From 66-474 sp044464225 (lineage in GTDB: Bacteria; Pseudomonadota; Gammaproteobacteria; Xanthomonadales; Rhodanobacteraceae), in assembly GCA_044464225.1 (NCBI GenBank), contig JBIQLN010000002.1, positions 186,001-250,000 on the forward strand: a stretch of 64,000 nucleotides of DNA, in the 5' to 3' direction. The notes under the pieces were generated by a model. It was not told where the DNA came from. It saw only the letters and a program-made list of their open reading frames with translations, and did not search any database. Below, piece by piece: positions 28,259-36,840 of the stretch (positions within the stretch are counted from its first letter, which is position 1; each line of letters starts with the position of its first letter). The translations under genes and the position numbers were made by a program.

Positions 28259-28289
28259 AAGAAAAGGCCGCTTCGGCGGGCCTTTTCTT
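28259..28289 (+). terminator. Copied dcp terminator hairpin
   Basis: The stem AAGAAAAGGCC...GGCCTTTTCTT with a TTCG loop matches the dcp terminator at 19217-19244, except for a single unpaired G caused by loss of one C in the 5' arm. It is followed by ATCC. Confidence 0.7.
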
Positions 28290-28438
28290 ATCCACAGCAA
28301 TCGATAACCGGCGGCTCTCGGCCATGACCTGCCAGTCGAGCTCTTCAGGTCCGCGCCCCAAGGCTGACGTTCAAACGCAGCGCGGCCCGCGACAGGTTTG
28401 GGCACGCACTTCGCTGCCATGGGTCATGCGTGGTGAGC

Positions 28439-28549
28439 TTACGCAGGCTGCAAGCCGATGAACACGCCGAGCACGGCCACGACCAGTTCAATGACGACGG
28501 CCGTCCAGTCCTGACGGCGGAAGTTGGCGGAGAGGCGGCGCAGGATCAT
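28439..28549 (-). pseudogene. Truncated N-terminus of a small membrane protein (DUF6090-like)
   Basis: 36 codons begin MILRRLSANFRRQDWTAVV and continue into a hydrophobic helix ending FIGLQPA before a stop. This looks like the N-terminal anchor of a family of proteins of about 200 residues common in this order (charged start, QDW, then one helix with GVFIGLQ). The rest of the protein is missing, so I read it as a gene remnant. The family name is from memory. Confidence 0.5.
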
Positions 28550-28643
28550 GGGCTTTTCGGACCATACTGGGCGGCGTGCCCGTCGAACGGGGCAATGGCG
28601 CGGCGGAAGAGGATGACTCCGAGGTCGAGGTCGTTGCGCGCGT

Positions 28644-30476
28644 TCATTGGCAAACGAACCCATCCGGCCCTTTTTCGGGCGCAGTCTTGCACAGGTCCGG
28701 CCAGCCGAATTGTTTCCAGTAGGCGATCATGCCGATGCGCTGCGCGAAGCCCTGGAACGCAGGATCCTGGCGCGCCTTGCGCGACCACGGTTCCGGTTGC
28801 CATAGCCAGTTGAGATAGGCATCGGACAAGCCGCTGTGGCCGTGCTCGAAAAGATCGAACGATCGTGCCGGCTCGCCCAGTTGCAGCAGCATCGTCGGCG
28901 CCCAGTCGTCACCCAGATGCGCGTCGAGGACTTTCAGTGCGATTGCGCGCTGCGCAGCCTCGCCATATGTGCCCCGATAGATCGTCTGCAGATCGGCGTC
29001 GGAAATCTTCGTGCCCATCTGGCTCGTCGAGTTGGCGAACTCCCGTGCCGAGCCCGCCATGTCGCCGTGCGCGGCGTCATAGAACTCCAGCATCAGCGCA
29101 CCGAACGGCGAGTCCGCCGCGCCGGCGCGATGGATGTAAGCCAGTGCGCCGCCCTGATCGCCTTGGCGCCAGCGCAACATGCTCTTGTAGAACAGCAGCA
29201 GGATATTGGCGGGGTCGTCAGCCAGCGCCGCATCGATCCGCGCTTCCGAATCGTGCGTGCGACCCAATGCCGCCAACTCGTTGGCGGCCCAGTAATTCAC
29301 CGCGGAACTGTGGGGCTCCAGTTGCAGGGCGCGCCGCATCGGCTCGACCATAGCCACGTAATGCCGCTGCGAGAACTGGTTGTAGCTCAGCGTCGCGTGG
29401 GCTTCCGCAGAATCCCGATCGATCGCCAGTGCGTGCCGTGCCGCCTGATCGGAAGCCCGCCAGCTCGCCGCCCAGTCGCCCCCGGTGTACTGCGGCAGCA
29501 CTGCATACGCGATCGCCATTTTCGACCATGCGCGCGCGAACTTCGGATCCAGCGTCGTCGCCTTTTGCAGCAATGCGATTGCCTGCGGCAGGCTGTCGCC
29601 GACGCGCTTGTTCACCAATGTCTGCGCGGTGACGAAATCCGCATAGGCGTCCGCGCTGGTGGTCGCGATCGGGACCAGCCGCGCCTGCTCGCTGCCGGTC
29701 AGTACGATCTTTAGATGATCGGTAATGGCGCGCGCGATGCGCTCCTGCACATCGAAGATGTTGCGCATGTCGCCGTCGTAACTCTGCGACCACACCTCGA
29801 ATCCATCGCCGGTGCGGACCAGTTGCACGCTGATGCGCACCGCGTTGCCCTGCGTACGCACCGAGCCTTCCAACACGTTGGCCACGTCCAGCGCCTTGCC
29901 GATGGTCCGCAGGTCGGCATTGTGGTTGCCGTAATAGAACGACGAGGCGCGGCCTGCGACTTTCAGGCCCTGCACCTTCGCCAGTGCATTCAACAATTCC
30001 TCGGCCATGCCGGCGGAAAAATAACCGTGGTCGTGCCCTGGGCTGAGATCGTCGAACGGCAGCACCGCGATGGATTTGTCGGGAATGGCAGAGGCCGCTT
30101 GGTCATCCAATCCCGCGCCCTTGCGCCAGACAAACGTGTTGGTGAGCAACAACACCACCGCAAGCGCCAGCACCGCGATGATCCACTTGTCCAGCTTGCG
30201 GCCGGTGGAATGCGCGACCGAATCGCCAGGCGCTATTTCAGACTCGCGCTTCAATCCCTGCGGTGTGAACTCGTAGAACCAAGCGAACGCGACCCAAAAC
30301 GGAAACCCGATGACCGCCGCGACCAGGAACCAGCGCGTCGTGATATCCGGCAATCCGATGGCCGGGGTCAGCTGCGCGATGCCCTGCGCCAATGCCCAGG
30401 AAGCGCCGATGTACAGCACGCCCGCACGCAGCACGTTGCGGCGCTTGAGTTCGCTGAAAAACGTCCGCGTCTTCAA
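28644..30476 (-). CDS. Membrane-anchored TolB-like/TPR protein, paralogue A
   Basis: The protein has 610 residues. An N-terminal SELKRRNVLRAG motif precedes two hydrophobic segments (YIGASWALAQG..., then WFLVAAVIGFPFWVAFAWFY), a basic linker and a third helix (WIIAVLALAVVLLLTNTF). A TolB_N/FlgO-like domain follows (KSIAVLPFDDLSPGHDHGYF...) with the VLEGSVRTQGNAVRISVQLV core, then about six TPR-like helical repeats. The same body occurs in class III adenylate cyclases and CadC-like regulators, but neither a cyclase nor a DNA-binding domain is present. The start TTG (complement of 30474-30476) has AAGGGT 7 bases upstream. It is roughly three-quarters or more identical to the protein at 33373-35211. 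Confidence 0.82.
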   Translation of the reverse strand: MKTRTFFSELKRRNVLRAGVLYIGASWALAQGIAQLTPAIGLPDITTRWFLVAAVIGFPFWVAFAWFYEFTPQGLKRESEIAPGDSVAHSTGRKLDKWIIAVLALAVVLLLTNTFVWRKGAGLDDQAASAIPDKSIAVLPFDDLSPGHDHGYFSAGMAEELLNALAKVQGLKVAGRASSFYYGNHNADLRTIGKALDVANVLEGSVRTQGNAVRISVQLVRTGDGFEVWSQSYDGDMRNIFDVQERIARAITDHLKIVLTGSEQARLVPIATTSADAYADFVTAQTLVNKRVGDSLPQAIALLQKATTLDPKFARAWSKMAIAYAVLPQYTGGDWAASWRASDQAARHALAIDRDSAEAHATLSYNQFSQRHYVAMVEPMRRALQLEPHSSAVNYWAANELAALGRTHDSEARIDAALADDPANILLLFYKSMLRWRQGDQGGALAYIHRAGAADSPFGALMLEFYDAAHGDMAGSAREFANSTSQMGTKISDADLQTIYRGTYGEAAQRAIALKVLDAHLGDDWAPTMLLQLGEPARSFDLFEHGHSGLSDAYLNWLWQPEPWSRKARQDPAFQGFAQRIGMIAYWKQFGWPDLCKTAPEKGPDGFVCQ

Positions 30477-30637
30477 GCGGTCACCCTTGGGCTGGGATGC
30501 GTGGACCCACAGTGGGGCGGAGTGTACTCGCGCAGCAGCCCATGCAAGCCGGCGGTAGCAGGCTATGGGCACTCCAGGACTTTTGCGGCCATCCGGCGGA
30601 GTGCCACCGCCGACGTCGAGACTCGCCGCCGATCAGC

Positions 30638-30773
30638 GGTCATCCAGACCTGGCTCGACATCACGTAATGCCCTTGCCAGTCGGTTTTCCGGCACGGTGC
30701 GGGTCATGCCGAGCGGCCACAGCACTTCCTTGAACGGGAAAGCCGGTGCATCGGGTCCGAGCGTCGTCATCAG
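30638..30773 (-). pseudogene. Fragment of a serine hydrolase (beta-lactamase-like) gene
   Basis: The bases match 48565-48700 of the intact serine hydrolase gene with few changes; the reading still shows LMTTLGPDA and EVLWPLGMTRT. Frameshifts lie in the TGGCAAGGGC segment and both ends are missing. The surrounding 30477-30825 stretch holds no other gene that I can see. Confidence 0.8.
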
Positions 30774-30825
30774 CCGGTCGCATCGGTGGCGTGGTCCCCC
30801 GCGCGGAGCAGGTCGGCGCGCGGGA

Positions 30826-31719
30826 TCAAGCGCAGGCTTTCTCCTGCACTGCAATGGCGTCCAACTCCGCTACCGCGTCCGCCGGAAGCTGCAGGTCCGC
30901 CGCCCTGATGTTCTCGCGCAGATGCGCGAAGGACGAGGTGCCGGGAATGAGGAGGATGTTCGGGGAGCGCTGCAGCAGCCACGCGAGCGCAACGGCCATC
31001 GGCGTGGCACACAGCCGCGTGGCCACCGCTTGCAGGGTGCCGGATTGCAATGGCGAGAAGCCGCCGAGCGGGAAGAACGGCACGTAGGCGATGCCGGCCG
31101 CGGCGAGTTCGTCGATCAGGGCATCGTCATCCCGGTGCGCCAGGTTGTAGTGGTTCTGCACGCACACGATGTCCACGATGGCGCGTCCTTCGGCAATTTG
31201 CGTTGGCGTCACATTGCTGAGGCCGATATGGCGGACGAGTCCCTGCTGCTGCAGCTCGGCGAGCACCGTGAGGGGCGCTTCGATCGAACCCTCGGCGGGC
31301 CCATGGACGCCGAACATGGCGCGCAGGTTGACGACGTCGAGGACATCCACCCCGAGGTTGCGGAGGTTGTCGTGCACCGCGCCCGCCAACGCCTCGGCGG
31401 AAAACGCCGGGTTCCATGAGCCGTCCTCGCCACGCCGCGCACCGATCTTGGTGACGATATGCAGCCCGTCCGGATAGGGATGCAGGGCTTCCCTGATGAC
31501 CTGGTTGGTGACGTGGGGACCATAGTAGTCGCTGGTGTCGATATGGTTGATGCCCTGCTCGACCGCCTCGCGCAACACCGCCAGGGCTGCGTTGTGGTTC
31601 CTGGGCGGGCCGAAGACGCCGGGACCGGCGAGTTGCATGGCGCCGTAGCCCATGCGCTTCACGGAAATGGACGTGCCCGGCAGCGTGAACTCGCCGCCCA
31701 GGTAGTTTTGCTCAGTCAT
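30826..31719 (-). CDS. Aldo/keto reductase
   Basis: A TIM-barrel AKR of 297 residues. The catalytic Asp and Tyr lie in HIDTSDYYGP, the Lys in HIVTKIG, and NADPH-binding residues in LIPGTSSFAHLREN near the C-terminus. The start ATG (complement of 31717-31719) has AGGAG 8 bases upstream. It lies 71 bp after the SDR gene on the same strand, and both are divergent from a TetR gene; together they look like an inducible carbonyl-detoxifying unit. The substrate is unknown. Confidence 0.92.
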   Translation of the reverse strand: MTEQNYLGGEFTLPGTSISVKRMGYGAMQLAGPGVFGPPRNHNAALAVLREAVEQGINHIDTSDYYGPHVTNQVIREALHPYPDGLHIVTKIGARRGEDGSWNPAFSAEALAGAVHDNLRNLGVDVLDVVNLRAMFGVHGPAEGSIEAPLTVLAELQQQGLVRHIGLSNVTPTQIAEGRAIVDIVCVQNHYNLAHRDDDALIDELAAAGIAYVPFFPLGGFSPLQSGTLQAVATRLCATPMAVALAWLLQRSPNILLIPGTSSFAHLRENIRAADLQLPADAVAELDAIAVQEKACA

Positions 31720-31790
31720 GATCGGCTCCTGTTTGCGTGAATTACCGCGGGTGGCTCGCGGCCCCCGTTCGTTTGACTGGTCTTGCAACA

Positions 31791-32549
31791 TCACCACGGC
31801 AGCGGACCGTCTTCGTTGGAAAACGTACCCGTCGGGCCGTCGTTGCCGAGCAGCGCGAGCCGCACGGGTTCGCGTGCCGCTTCGGCAACGCTGCGCGTGC
31901 CCGCAAAGTTGTTGAGGGCCGTGCCGGTGAAGCCCGGACAGGCCGCGTTGACCTTGATGGGCGTGGACTCGAGTTCGATGGCGAAAGCCAGCGTGACTGC
32001 ATTGAGTGCAGCCTTGGACGCGCTGTAGCTGGGACCGAACAATTCGCGGGACGGATGATCCGGCTTCGCGTTCAAGGTCATGGAACCCGCGGTACTCGAG
32101 ACATTGACGATGCGCCCCGCCGGCGCCTCGCGCAGCAACGGCAGCATCGCCTGCGTCACGGCAATGACGCCGAACACGTTGGTTTCGAACACCGCGCGCA
32201 CCTCGTCGAGGGGCACGACACTTGCGCGGCCCAGTTCAATCGCATCTTCGAGGCTCCAGCCCTGCTGAAGCTCGACGGCATGCGAGATACCGGCATTGTT
32301 CACGAGCACGTCGAGCCGGCCGAACTCGTCGCGGATCCGCTTTGCCGCAGCCTGGATGGACGCCTGGTCGGTGACGTCGAGCTGGATCGCATGCGCATCC
32401 CCGTCGATGCCCTTGGCGGCCGCGTCTCCACGCTCCAGGTTGCGCGACCCCACGAGCACGGTGAAACCGTGGGCCGCGAGATCCTTGGCGATCTGGAGTC
32501 CGATGCCCTTGTTGGCCCCGGTGACCAAGGCGACGGGTTTGCCTTGCAT
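31791..32549 (-). CDS. SDR-family NADP-dependent oxidoreductase, carbonyl-reductase-like
   Basis: The protein has 252 residues. TGANKGIG is the cofactor motif, NNAGIS and the YSASK catalytic pair are present, and NVSSTAGSM carries the active-site Ser. The long insertion between NAG and the Ser (VELQQGWSLEDAIEL) is like plant and bacterial carbonyl reductases. The start ATG (complement of 32547-32549) has GGAGGG upstream. It is transcribed away from the TetR gene at 32681 and in front of the aldo/keto reductase. Confidence 0.92.
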   Translation of the reverse strand: MQGKPVALVTGANKGIGLQIAKDLAAHGFTVLVGSRNLERGDAAAKGIDGDAHAIQLDVTDQASIQAAAKRIRDEFGRLDVLVNNAGISHAVELQQGWSLEDAIELGRASVVPLDEVRAVFETNVFGVIAVTQAMLPLLREAPAGRIVNVSSTAGSMTLNAKPDHPSRELFGPSYSASKAALNAVTLAFAIELESTPIKVNAACPGFTGTALNNFAGTRSVAEAAREPVRLALLGNDGPTGTFSNEDGPLPW

Positions 32550-32631
32550 GGTCGCTTCCCTCCACATGCATGGGTGGGCGTGTGGCCACAGCCGTCCGGC
32601 TGTGCTAACTTTCATCCCATAAACGGATCAC

Positions 32632-32653
32632 TGTTCCGATTCTAACCGGAACA
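32632..32653. promoter_or_regulatory. Inverted repeat in the SDR/tetR divergent region
   Basis: Perfect 7-bp arms TGTTCCG and CGGAACA are separated by 8 bases. The site lies 28 bp before the tetR start and 83 bp before the SDR start, a position where one TetR dimer could control both promoters. Confidence 0.6.
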
Positions 32654-32680
32654 TGATTCCGCTTGCAACAGGTGATTTCG

Positions 32681-33313
32681 ATGGTAGCCAGGACGAAGAA
32701 ACCGAAGGAAGCCTCAGGGCCTCCTCCTCCCGAGGATCGGCACCTGCGCGCCGACGCACGGCGGAACGTCGATGCGTTGCTGCAGGCCGCATTGGAGGTG
32801 TTCGAGGAGTCGGGCGTGGATGCGCCGGTGCGGGACATCGCGGAGAAGGCCGGCGTCGGCGTCGGCACGCTTTACCGGCACTTCCCGAAGCGCGCCGATC
32901 TGATCGCGGCCGTGTTCCGCCACGAGATCGACACCTGTGCGGACGCCGCGACACGCCTGGCTGCCAGGCATGAGCCCGTCGAGGCATTGACGAGATGGAT
33001 GCAGCGGTACGCAGCCTTCCTTGCAACCAAATGTCGCCTCGCACCGGCGCTGCACTCCGGAGATCCCGCCTACGAGAGCTTGCGCGATCACTTCCGGCAG
33101 CGGCTCAAACCGGCCCTGCGAACACTCGTGGAATCCGCGGCGGCCGCCGGCGAGATCCGCACCGACATCGATGCCGACGATCTCCTGGCTGCGATCGGAA
33201 GCTTGTGCATGGCCGCCAACGAGGACCGATCCGGTCACCCGCGACGCATGGTCGCCCTTCTCGCCGACGGACTTCGCTACGGCAAACACCCCAAGCAAGA
33301 TGCGTCTTCGTGA
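32681..33313 (+). CDS. TetR/AcrR-family transcriptional regulator
   Basis: The protein has 210 residues. The helix-turn-helix VRDIAEKAGVGVGTLYRHFPKRADLI is canonical; the C-terminal domain resembles the SbtR/TetR_C type. The start ATG 32681 has AGGTGA upstream; an in-frame start at 32663 is possible. It is divergent from the SDR-AKR pair, which is its likely target. Confidence 0.9.
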   Translation: MVARTKKPKEASGPPPPEDRHLRADARRNVDALLQAALEVFEESGVDAPVRDIAEKAGVGVGTLYRHFPKRADLIAAVFRHEIDTCADAATRLAARHEPVEALTRWMQRYAAFLATKCRLAPALHSGDPAYESLRDHFRQRLKPALRTLVESAAAAGEIRTDIDADDLLAAIGSLCMAANEDRSGHPRRMVALLADGLRYGKHPKQDASS

Positions 33314-33372
33314 CGCGATCCGTCACCCGCCTGATGTATTGACCCCCTTTCAGCATACCGCCCGGGTTTGTG

Positions 33373-35211
33373 TCACTCGCAGACGAATGCGTCACCGCCG
33401 TTGGCCGGCGCAGGTTTGCACAGGTCCGGCCAGCCATTACGCTTCCAGTAATCCACCATTCCGATGCGTTGCGCGAAGCCCTGGAATGCAGGGTCGGTGC
33501 GCGCCTTGCGCGACCACGGTTCCGGCTGCCACAGCCAGTTGAGGTACGCGTCGGACAGACCGCTGTGGCCGTACTCGTACAAATCAAAGGAACGCTTCGG
33601 CGCGCCCAGTTGCAACAGCATGGTCGGCGCCCAGTCGTCGCCCAGATGCGCGTCAAGAGTTTTCAGCGCAGTTTGGTGCCATGCGGCATCGCCATACGTC
33701 CCGCGATAGATCGCCAGCAGATCGGCGGCGGGAATCTTCGTGCCCATCTTGCTCGTCGAGAGGGCAAACTCCCGGGCCGAACTCGCCATGTCGCCATGTG
33801 CGGCGTCGTAGTATTCCTGCATCAGCGCCCCGAATGCGGACTCCGACACGCCAGCGCGATGGATATACGCCAGCGCCCCGGCCTGATCGCCTTCGCGCCA
33901 CCGCAGCATGCTCTTGTAAAACAGTAGCAACGGGTTGGCCGGATCGTTGGCCAGCGCCTTGTCGATCAGCGCTTCCGCTGCGCGGGTGCGGCCCATGGCA
34001 GCCAGTTCGTTGGACGCCCAGTAATTCACCCCGGAATCGTCCGGCGCGAGTGCCTGCGCGCGTTGCATCGGTTCCACCATCGCCACGTAATGGCGCTGCG
34101 AAAACTGGTTGTAGCTCAGCGTAGCCCAGGCTTCGGCTTCGTCGGGGTCGAGGATCAGCGCGCGATGCGCGGCAGCATCGGACGTCTTCCAGCTTTCATT
34201 CCAGTTGGCCCCCGTGTATTGCGGCAGCACCGCGTAGGCGACAGCGAGCTTGGCCCATGCGCGCGCGAATCTCGGATCGAGCGCGGTCGCTTTCTGCAAC
34301 AACACGATCGCCTGCGTCAGGCTGTCGCCGACGCGCTTGTTGACCAGCGTCTGCGCAGTCACAAAATCCGCATAGGCCTCCGCGCTGGTGGTCGCCACCG
34401 GCACCAGCCGTGCCTGCTCGCTGCCGGTAAGCACGATCTTCAGGTGATCGGTGATTGCGCGCGCGATGCGCTCCTGCAATTCGAAGATGTTGCTCAGGTT
34501 CCCGTCGTAACTTTGCGACCAGACCTCGAAGCCGTCATCGGTGCGGATCAATTGCACGCTGATGCGCACCGCATCGCCTTGCGTCCGCACCGAACCTTCC
34601 AGTACGTTGGCGACATCCAGGGCCTTGCCGATGGTGCGCAGGTCGGCGTTGTGGCTGCCGTAGTAAAACGACGACGCGCGCCCCGCGACTTTCAGATCCT
34701 GCACGCGCGTCAGCGCGTTTAACAGTTCCTCGGCCATGCCGGCGGAGAAATAGCCATGGTCATGCGCGGGACTGAGATCCTCGAATGGCAACACCGCGAT
34801 GGATTTGGCCGGAATGTTGGCGAGCGCGGAATCGCTCGCCAATCCCGCGCCCTTCCGCCAGACAAAAGTGTTGGTGAGCAACAACACCACGGCCACGACC
34901 AACACCGCGATGATCCACTTGTCCAAGGCGCGGCCGGTGCCGCGAATGATGGACGCATCCGCCGCGATTTCGCTCTCGCGCTTCAAGCCTTGCGGCGTGA
35001 ACTCATAAAACCACGCGAACGCGATCCAGAATGGAAAACCGACGATGCCCGCGATCACGAACCAGCGCGCGATCCATTCGTAGTCGCCGAACAGCGGCAG
35101 CAATTGCGCGAGTCCTTGCGCCAGCGCCCACACCGCGCCGGCGTACAACACGCCCGCGCGCAACACGTTGCGGCGCTTCAGTTCCGCGAAGAAGGATGGA
35201 CGCACGGCCAC
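33373..35211 (-). CDS. Membrane-anchored TolB-like/TPR protein, paralogue B
   Basis: The protein has 612 residues with the same order of parts as the protein at 28644-30476: AELKRRNVLRAG, three hydrophobic segments, a KSIAVLPFEDLSPAHDHGYF TolB-like domain and C-terminal TPR-like helices ending WPDLCK. Most stretches are identical or conservatively changed between the two. Start GTG (complement of 35209-35211). The two genes lie in the same orientation about 2.9 kb apart, with the AKR-SDR-TetR cassette between them, which suggests a duplication. Function is unknown; TolB/TPR proteins of this type are often sensory or scaffold proteins. Confidence 0.82.
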   Translation of the reverse strand: MAVRPSFFAELKRRNVLRAGVLYAGAVWALAQGLAQLLPLFGDYEWIARWFVIAGIVGFPFWIAFAWFYEFTPQGLKRESEIAADASIIRGTGRALDKWIIAVLVVAVVLLLTNTFVWRKGAGLASDSALANIPAKSIAVLPFEDLSPAHDHGYFSAGMAEELLNALTRVQDLKVAGRASSFYYGSHNADLRTIGKALDVANVLEGSVRTQGDAVRISVQLIRTDDGFEVWSQSYDGNLSNIFELQERIARAITDHLKIVLTGSEQARLVPVATTSAEAYADFVTAQTLVNKRVGDSLTQAIVLLQKATALDPRFARAWAKLAVAYAVLPQYTGANWNESWKTSDAAAHRALILDPDEAEAWATLSYNQFSQRHYVAMVEPMQRAQALAPDDSGVNYWASNELAAMGRTRAAEALIDKALANDPANPLLLFYKSMLRWREGDQAGALAYIHRAGVSESAFGALMQEYYDAAHGDMASSAREFALSTSKMGTKIPAADLLAIYRGTYGDAAWHQTALKTLDAHLGDDWAPTMLLQLGAPKRSFDLYEYGHSGLSDAYLNWLWQPEPWSRKARTDPAFQGFAQRIGMVDYWKRNGWPDLCKPAPANGGDAFVCE

Positions 35212-35409
35212 GGCAACACGAAGTCCCCGCCGGCAACAGGCCGGCCTCCACGGGCGGGAGTGTAAACCAGCGCGTGCCGGGATTCAGGTACGGCGTGCCA
35301 CCACCCGACGCGCCCTGCGCCACCGATAGTCCGCTCTTGCCCGGCCAACGGCAGCTTGCCGGAATGGTGGATGACCGCAACGGGTCGCTAGCGTCCACCC
35401 GATTCAGCG

Positions 35410-36840
35410 TCAGCCGTCGTCTGGAGGCTGGTATTGCTGTCCTGTGCTCCACGCGGCGAAAGCCGAGGCGGCGCGGGCGACGGCGTCCTCCAGCGCGGTG
35501 CGGCGGCGTGTGTCAGCCACGCCACGAGGTGGCGCGAGCAGGGCTTTTTGCAGCGCCACCCGTTCGCGCCGGGTGAGGTGCTGCAGCCAGCGCTCGTTGC
35601 TGTCGCCCAACGCCAACGGATCGCGGCTGGCGTGGTTGCGGCGCGCGATGCGCCAGGCGTGCTCGAGCGCGCGGCCGAGTACGACATAGCCGAACTGTGG
35701 ATCGTGCACCGGGCCAAAGCGCGCCTCCTGCCCGCCGCCGGACAGCGGCCCGAGACTGAGGCGATCGAGCTTGCCCGCGTAGTAGACGCTGCCGGTCGCT
35801 CCCAGGATGCCGCCGATCAGGGCGCCAGCGCCAAGCGTGTGGCCGACGGCAATCGCGTCGATCCCGACACCTCCCAATGCGCCCGCACCGAAGCCGACGG
35901 CGGCGAGGTAGGCGCGGCTGACGCCCCAGGTATGGCGAGCGCGTTCACTGAACAGGTCGTCGCCGGCATCCCACGCCAGCTCGCTTTCCCGGCGTTCGAG
36001 CCGATTGTGTCGATACAGCTCCTCGATGTCGCGGCGCAAGCGTTGCTCGCGTTGCCGTTGCCACTCACGCCAGCGCTCGCGCAGTGTCTGCGTGGCCGCA
36101 GTACGGTCGGCGCCTTCGGGCAAGGACAGGCTTTCCACGTGCCGCAGCATTTCCCCCATCGCCGTCGCGATCAGGGTGACGGACTGGCGGTCGCGCTGGC
36201 TGCGTTCCTCGCGCAAATGGCGCGCCGCTCGCTCCAGTGGCTCGCGCCAGCCCGGCGCGAGTTCGCCGAATGCGCGCAGCAGGCCCAGGTGCTCCTCGAA
36301 CGGCGCCTGCACGGCATTGAACTGGCGCACGATCCGGAAGTATTGCCCCAGCGCGGCTTCCCATTGCGCGCTGCAATCGTCCTCGCCGATATGGTTGATG
36401 AGCGCAAGGCTGGGGCGGCCGGTCCAGCGCAGGATCTCCATTTCCGCTTCGTTCTCGCTGGAATAGGGCAGCGAGCCGTCCACCACGTACAGGATTCCCG
36501 CACCTTCGGTAATCGGCTTGAGCAGTTCGCATTCGTCGTGGAAGCGCGCGTTGCCCGCATGCTGGACGACGAACGCGCGCACCGTATCGGGACGATCCGA
36601 AGCGGCACGGCTATGCGCCTGCATCCATGCCAACGCCTGGCGTGGTCGCTGGAAACCGGGAGTATCGATCAGCTCGTACAGGGTCACGCCGTCCACGCGC
36701 AGTGGGTACACATCGCTGTTGCGGGTGGTACCGGGTTCCAGCGCGATGGCAATGCCGTCGTTTTGCGCGAGCGTCGCGACAATGCTCGACTTGCCCTTGT
36801 TGGGGTGCCCGACGACAGCGAAACGTGGCACATCGTTCAT
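35410..36840 (-). CDS. Dynamin-like/Era-type GTPase with DUF3482
   Basis: The protein has 476 residues. The G1 P-loop GHPNKGKSS is at residues 10-18, G3 is DTPGF, and a probable G4-like segment ALINHIGEDD replaces the usual NKxD. A long helical region with RERWREWQRQREQRLRRDIEELY follows, then a Gly/Ala-rich hydrophobic stretch (FGAGALGGVGIDAIAVGHTLGAGALIGGILGATGSVYY) that can enter a membrane. This is the DUF3482 GTPase family. It is coupled by a 4-bp overlap to the DUF2868 gene upstream, its usual genomic partner. The cellular role is unknown to me. Confidence 0.85.
   Translation of the reverse strand: MNDVPRFAVVGHPNKGKSSIVATLAQNDGIAIALEPGTTRNSDVYPLRVDGVTLYELIDTPGFQRPRQALAWMQAHSRAASDRPDTVRAFVVQHAGNARFHDECELLKPITEGAGILYVVDGSLPYSSENEAEMEILRWTGRPSLALINHIGEDDCSAQWEAALGQYFRIVRQFNAVQAPFEEHLGLLRAFGELAPGWREPLERAARHLREERSQRDRQSVTLIATAMGEMLRHVESLSLPEGADRTAATQTLRERWREWQRQREQRLRRDIEELYRHNRLERRESELAWDAGDDLFSERARHTWGVSRAYLAAVGFGAGALGGVGIDAIAVGHTLGAGALIGGILGATGSVYYAGKLDRLSLGPLSGGGQEARFGPVHDPQFGYVVLGRALEHAWRIARRNHASRDPLALGDSNERWLQHLTRRERVALQKALLAPPRGVADTRRRTALEDAVARAASAFAAWSTGQQYQPPDDG

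Noticed and set aside
28439..28663. A complete 74-residue small protein on the minus strand
   Set aside because: The first half is Arg/Pro-rich shadow sequence; only the last 36 codons look like a real, truncated membrane anchor.
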